Source: Paracoccaceae bacterium
GTDB lineage: Bacteria > Pseudomonadota > Alphaproteobacteria > Rhodobacterales > Rhodobacteraceae
NCBI GenBank assembly: GCA_026982275.1
Contig: JALSHK010000417.1
Coordinates: 1-6,023, forward strand
Length of the DNA: 6,023 nucleotides
Reading direction: 5' to 3'
The notes under the pieces were generated by a model. That model saw only the letters and a program-made list of their open reading frames with translations, was not told where the DNA came from and searched no databases. Of this stretch, positions 4,941-6,023 are shown piece after piece (the stretch's first letter is position 1; the number at the start of each line of letters is the position of its first letter). The position numbers and the translations under genes are program-made.

Positions 4941-6017
4941 CTAACCTGCCATTTTGGCTTCCAGCGGGTCTTCCAGCCCGTAATGCTGGGCAAGGCGTTG
5001 CAGCGCGATCCGCAGCACCACCTTGCCCGAGCGCGCCGACCAGCCAAGGCGCTTCTCGGCTTTTTCCAGCCCGTCCAGAAAGCAACACACCCGAAAGGCG
5101 ATATCCGCCAGCCCCGGCCCCAGCGCGCTAAGCGCCCTGGACACCCGCGCCCGCGCCGCACTTGGCCCCTCGGCGGGGGTATTGTCACTAAAGCCGCCGC
5201 GCGAGGCCGAGGTTAAAAATCGATCCCAGTTTTGCGCCACGCGCGGCCCCATATGCGCCAGCTCGAAATCCTCGCGCAAGCGCTCGCCTGCCGTGATCTG
5301 GGCAGGGGAAAGAAAGGCGTTGCCATCCGGCCCGCGCTTGCGCCCCAGCAGGCTCAGCGGGCTTTCGGCGATATTATAGCGCACCCGCTTGATGCTGCCA
5401 TCCTCCGAAAGGCTGATATCGCGCTCGCCGATTTCCTGATGCTGCGCCGCAAAGCCGCCATCCTCGGCCAGCATCCGGCGCAGGGCCGCGCGGCCAATGC
5501 CGGTGATTTTATACCGCCCCACCGCGCCGATCTTCTTGCCGCTGATCCATTCTTGCAGCGCAAAGCGATGCACGATACCGGTCTCTACCGTGGCAACTTT
5601 GCGCGGATCCTGCCCCGCCACCTCTTTGAACACCGCCGCTTTGGGCATCTGCTTGCTCGAAAGCAAAAACGTGCCGTTTTCGGAAAGATGCCGCAAGATG
5701 CGCTTGGCTTCTGAATTGGTGGTCGGGGTCTTGGCCATGTCTGATTGCTCCGGATTCTGTGGTAGGAAATCCCGGGCCACCGCGTCCAGCGCTTCGTCGA
5801 CCAAAGGGTCCTCTCGCCGCTCTTCGTATTTGCGAACCTGACGCAAAACCGTAGAAGCATGGACCCCCTTTTGACGTGCGATCTGGCGCAGAGGAACACC
5901 GAGTGTTGTATGGCTAAGATAGGTTACCGCAATTTCAGGAACCCAATCGGGCAGCGACTTTGTTAGCGGACCCAGATTGGCGAAAGTGTTGGAATTTGCC
6001 TCAGTGTCGTGTGTCAC
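4941..6017 (-). CDS. Helix-turn-helix regulator with C-terminal DUF6456 domain (start at or beyond window edge)
   Basis: At least 358 residues, probably a DNA-binding regulator of a type I associate with Rhodobacterales. A helix-turn-helix lies at about 39-62 (GVPLRQIARQKGVHASTVLRQVRKYE region). The middle (about 103-185) looks like a winged-helix-like domain: EAKRILRHLSENG, then a basic RYKITGIGRAALRRML. The C-terminal part (about 218-347) matches DUF6456 as I remember it, with SPAQITAGERLREDFE, NWDRF, ALGPGLADIAFRVCCFLDGLE and WSARSGKVVLRIAL. The earliest start in view is a GTG at 6017, but the frame stays open to the edge (codons GAG AAA before it), so the true start could lie outside. It converges on tpiA with 31 bp between stops. 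Target genes and ligand are unknown; there is no catalytic motif I recognise. Confidence 0.75.
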   Translation of the reverse strand: MTHDTEANSNTFANLGPLTKSLPDWVPEIAVTYLSHTTLGVPLRQIARQKGVHASTVLRQVRKYEERREDPLVDEALDAVARDFLPQNPEQSDMAKTPTTNSEAKRILRHLSENGTFLLSSKQMPKAAVFKEVAGQDPRKVATVETGIVHRFALQEWISGKKIGAVGRYKITGIGRAALRRMLAEDGGFAAQHQEIGERDISLSEDGSIKRVRYNIAESPLSLLGRKRGPDGNAFLSPAQITAGERLREDFELAHMGPRVAQNWDRFLTSASRGGFSDNTPAEGPSAARARVSRALSALGPGLADIAFRVCCFLDGLEKAEKRLGWSARSGKVVLRIALQRLAQHYGLEDPLEAKMAG

Positions 6018-6023
6018 TTTCTC

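Noticed and set aside
4929..4942. AGCCGCCAGCGGCT hairpin between tpiA and the DUF6456 gene as a bidirectional terminator
   Set aside because: The stem is only five or six pairs and neither strand has a U-run after it.
5232..5714. 160-codon plus-strand frame inside the DUF6456 gene
   Set aside because: It is antisense to a frame of at least 358 codons with coherent domains, and has Arg/Ala-rich shadow composition.
1..6023. CRISPR array, tRNA/rRNA genes, insertion sequence or attachment site
   Set aside because: No regularly spaced repeats, no tRNA-like folds, no transposase and no flanking terminal inverted repeats were seen on reading both strands.

Overview
The window is chromosomal housekeeping DNA with one poorly understood two-gene module in it. 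It is GC-rich (judged by eye, not counted). The protein families and gene order point to an alphaproteobacterium, most likely Rhodobacterales: a short SUF-associated MIP18-family protein and a SufA-type carrier at one locus, a TfoX N-domain gene, tpiA, and a DUF6456 regulator. The taxonomic placement is inference; there is no rRNA gene or other strong marker here.

Layout. At 2-118 (+) is the tail of a gene that looks like a LysR-type regulator. It converges on tgt (240-1361, -), the tRNA-guanine transglycosylase that inserts preQ1 in queuosine biosynthesis. The 120 bp between them hold nested inverted repeats. From a 66 bp divergent region, the sufT/MIP18-like gene (1428-1793, +) reads rightwards and ends at a strong intrinsic terminator (1819-1849). 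An AT-rich control region follows. In it, an 18 bp perfect palindrome (1928-1945) fills the 17-nt spacer between -35-like and -10-like hexamers. This region precedes a SatD-family gene (2014-2628) and a DUF3307 polytopic membrane protein gene (2677-3420). Between these two is a perfect 20 bp direct repeat whose arms can form two mutually exclusive hairpins next to the second gene's ribosome-binding site. Next come sufA (3475-3825), with its own candidate promoter, a TfoX N-domain gene that overlaps sufA's stop codon by one base (3825-4151), and tpiA (4163-4909), all +. A convergent helix-turn-helix/DUF6456 gene (4941-6017, -) runs to or past the right edge.

How the genes work together. The MIP18-like protein and SufA both act in iron-sulfur cluster assembly and maturation, yet the SatD/DUF3307 pair, set off by its own terminator and promoter-like elements, separates them. 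The SatD protein has an N-terminal domain resembling a diverged class III nucleotide cyclase fold, with two conserved Asp at the expected metal-binding places, and a C-terminal helix-turn-helix. Its partner has about seven membrane segments and several conserved His/Asp residues in or near them. A ligand-sensing or nucleotide-handling regulator coupled to a membrane protein is the most interesting hypothesis in this window. tgt and tpiA look intact and conventional, with all key residues present.
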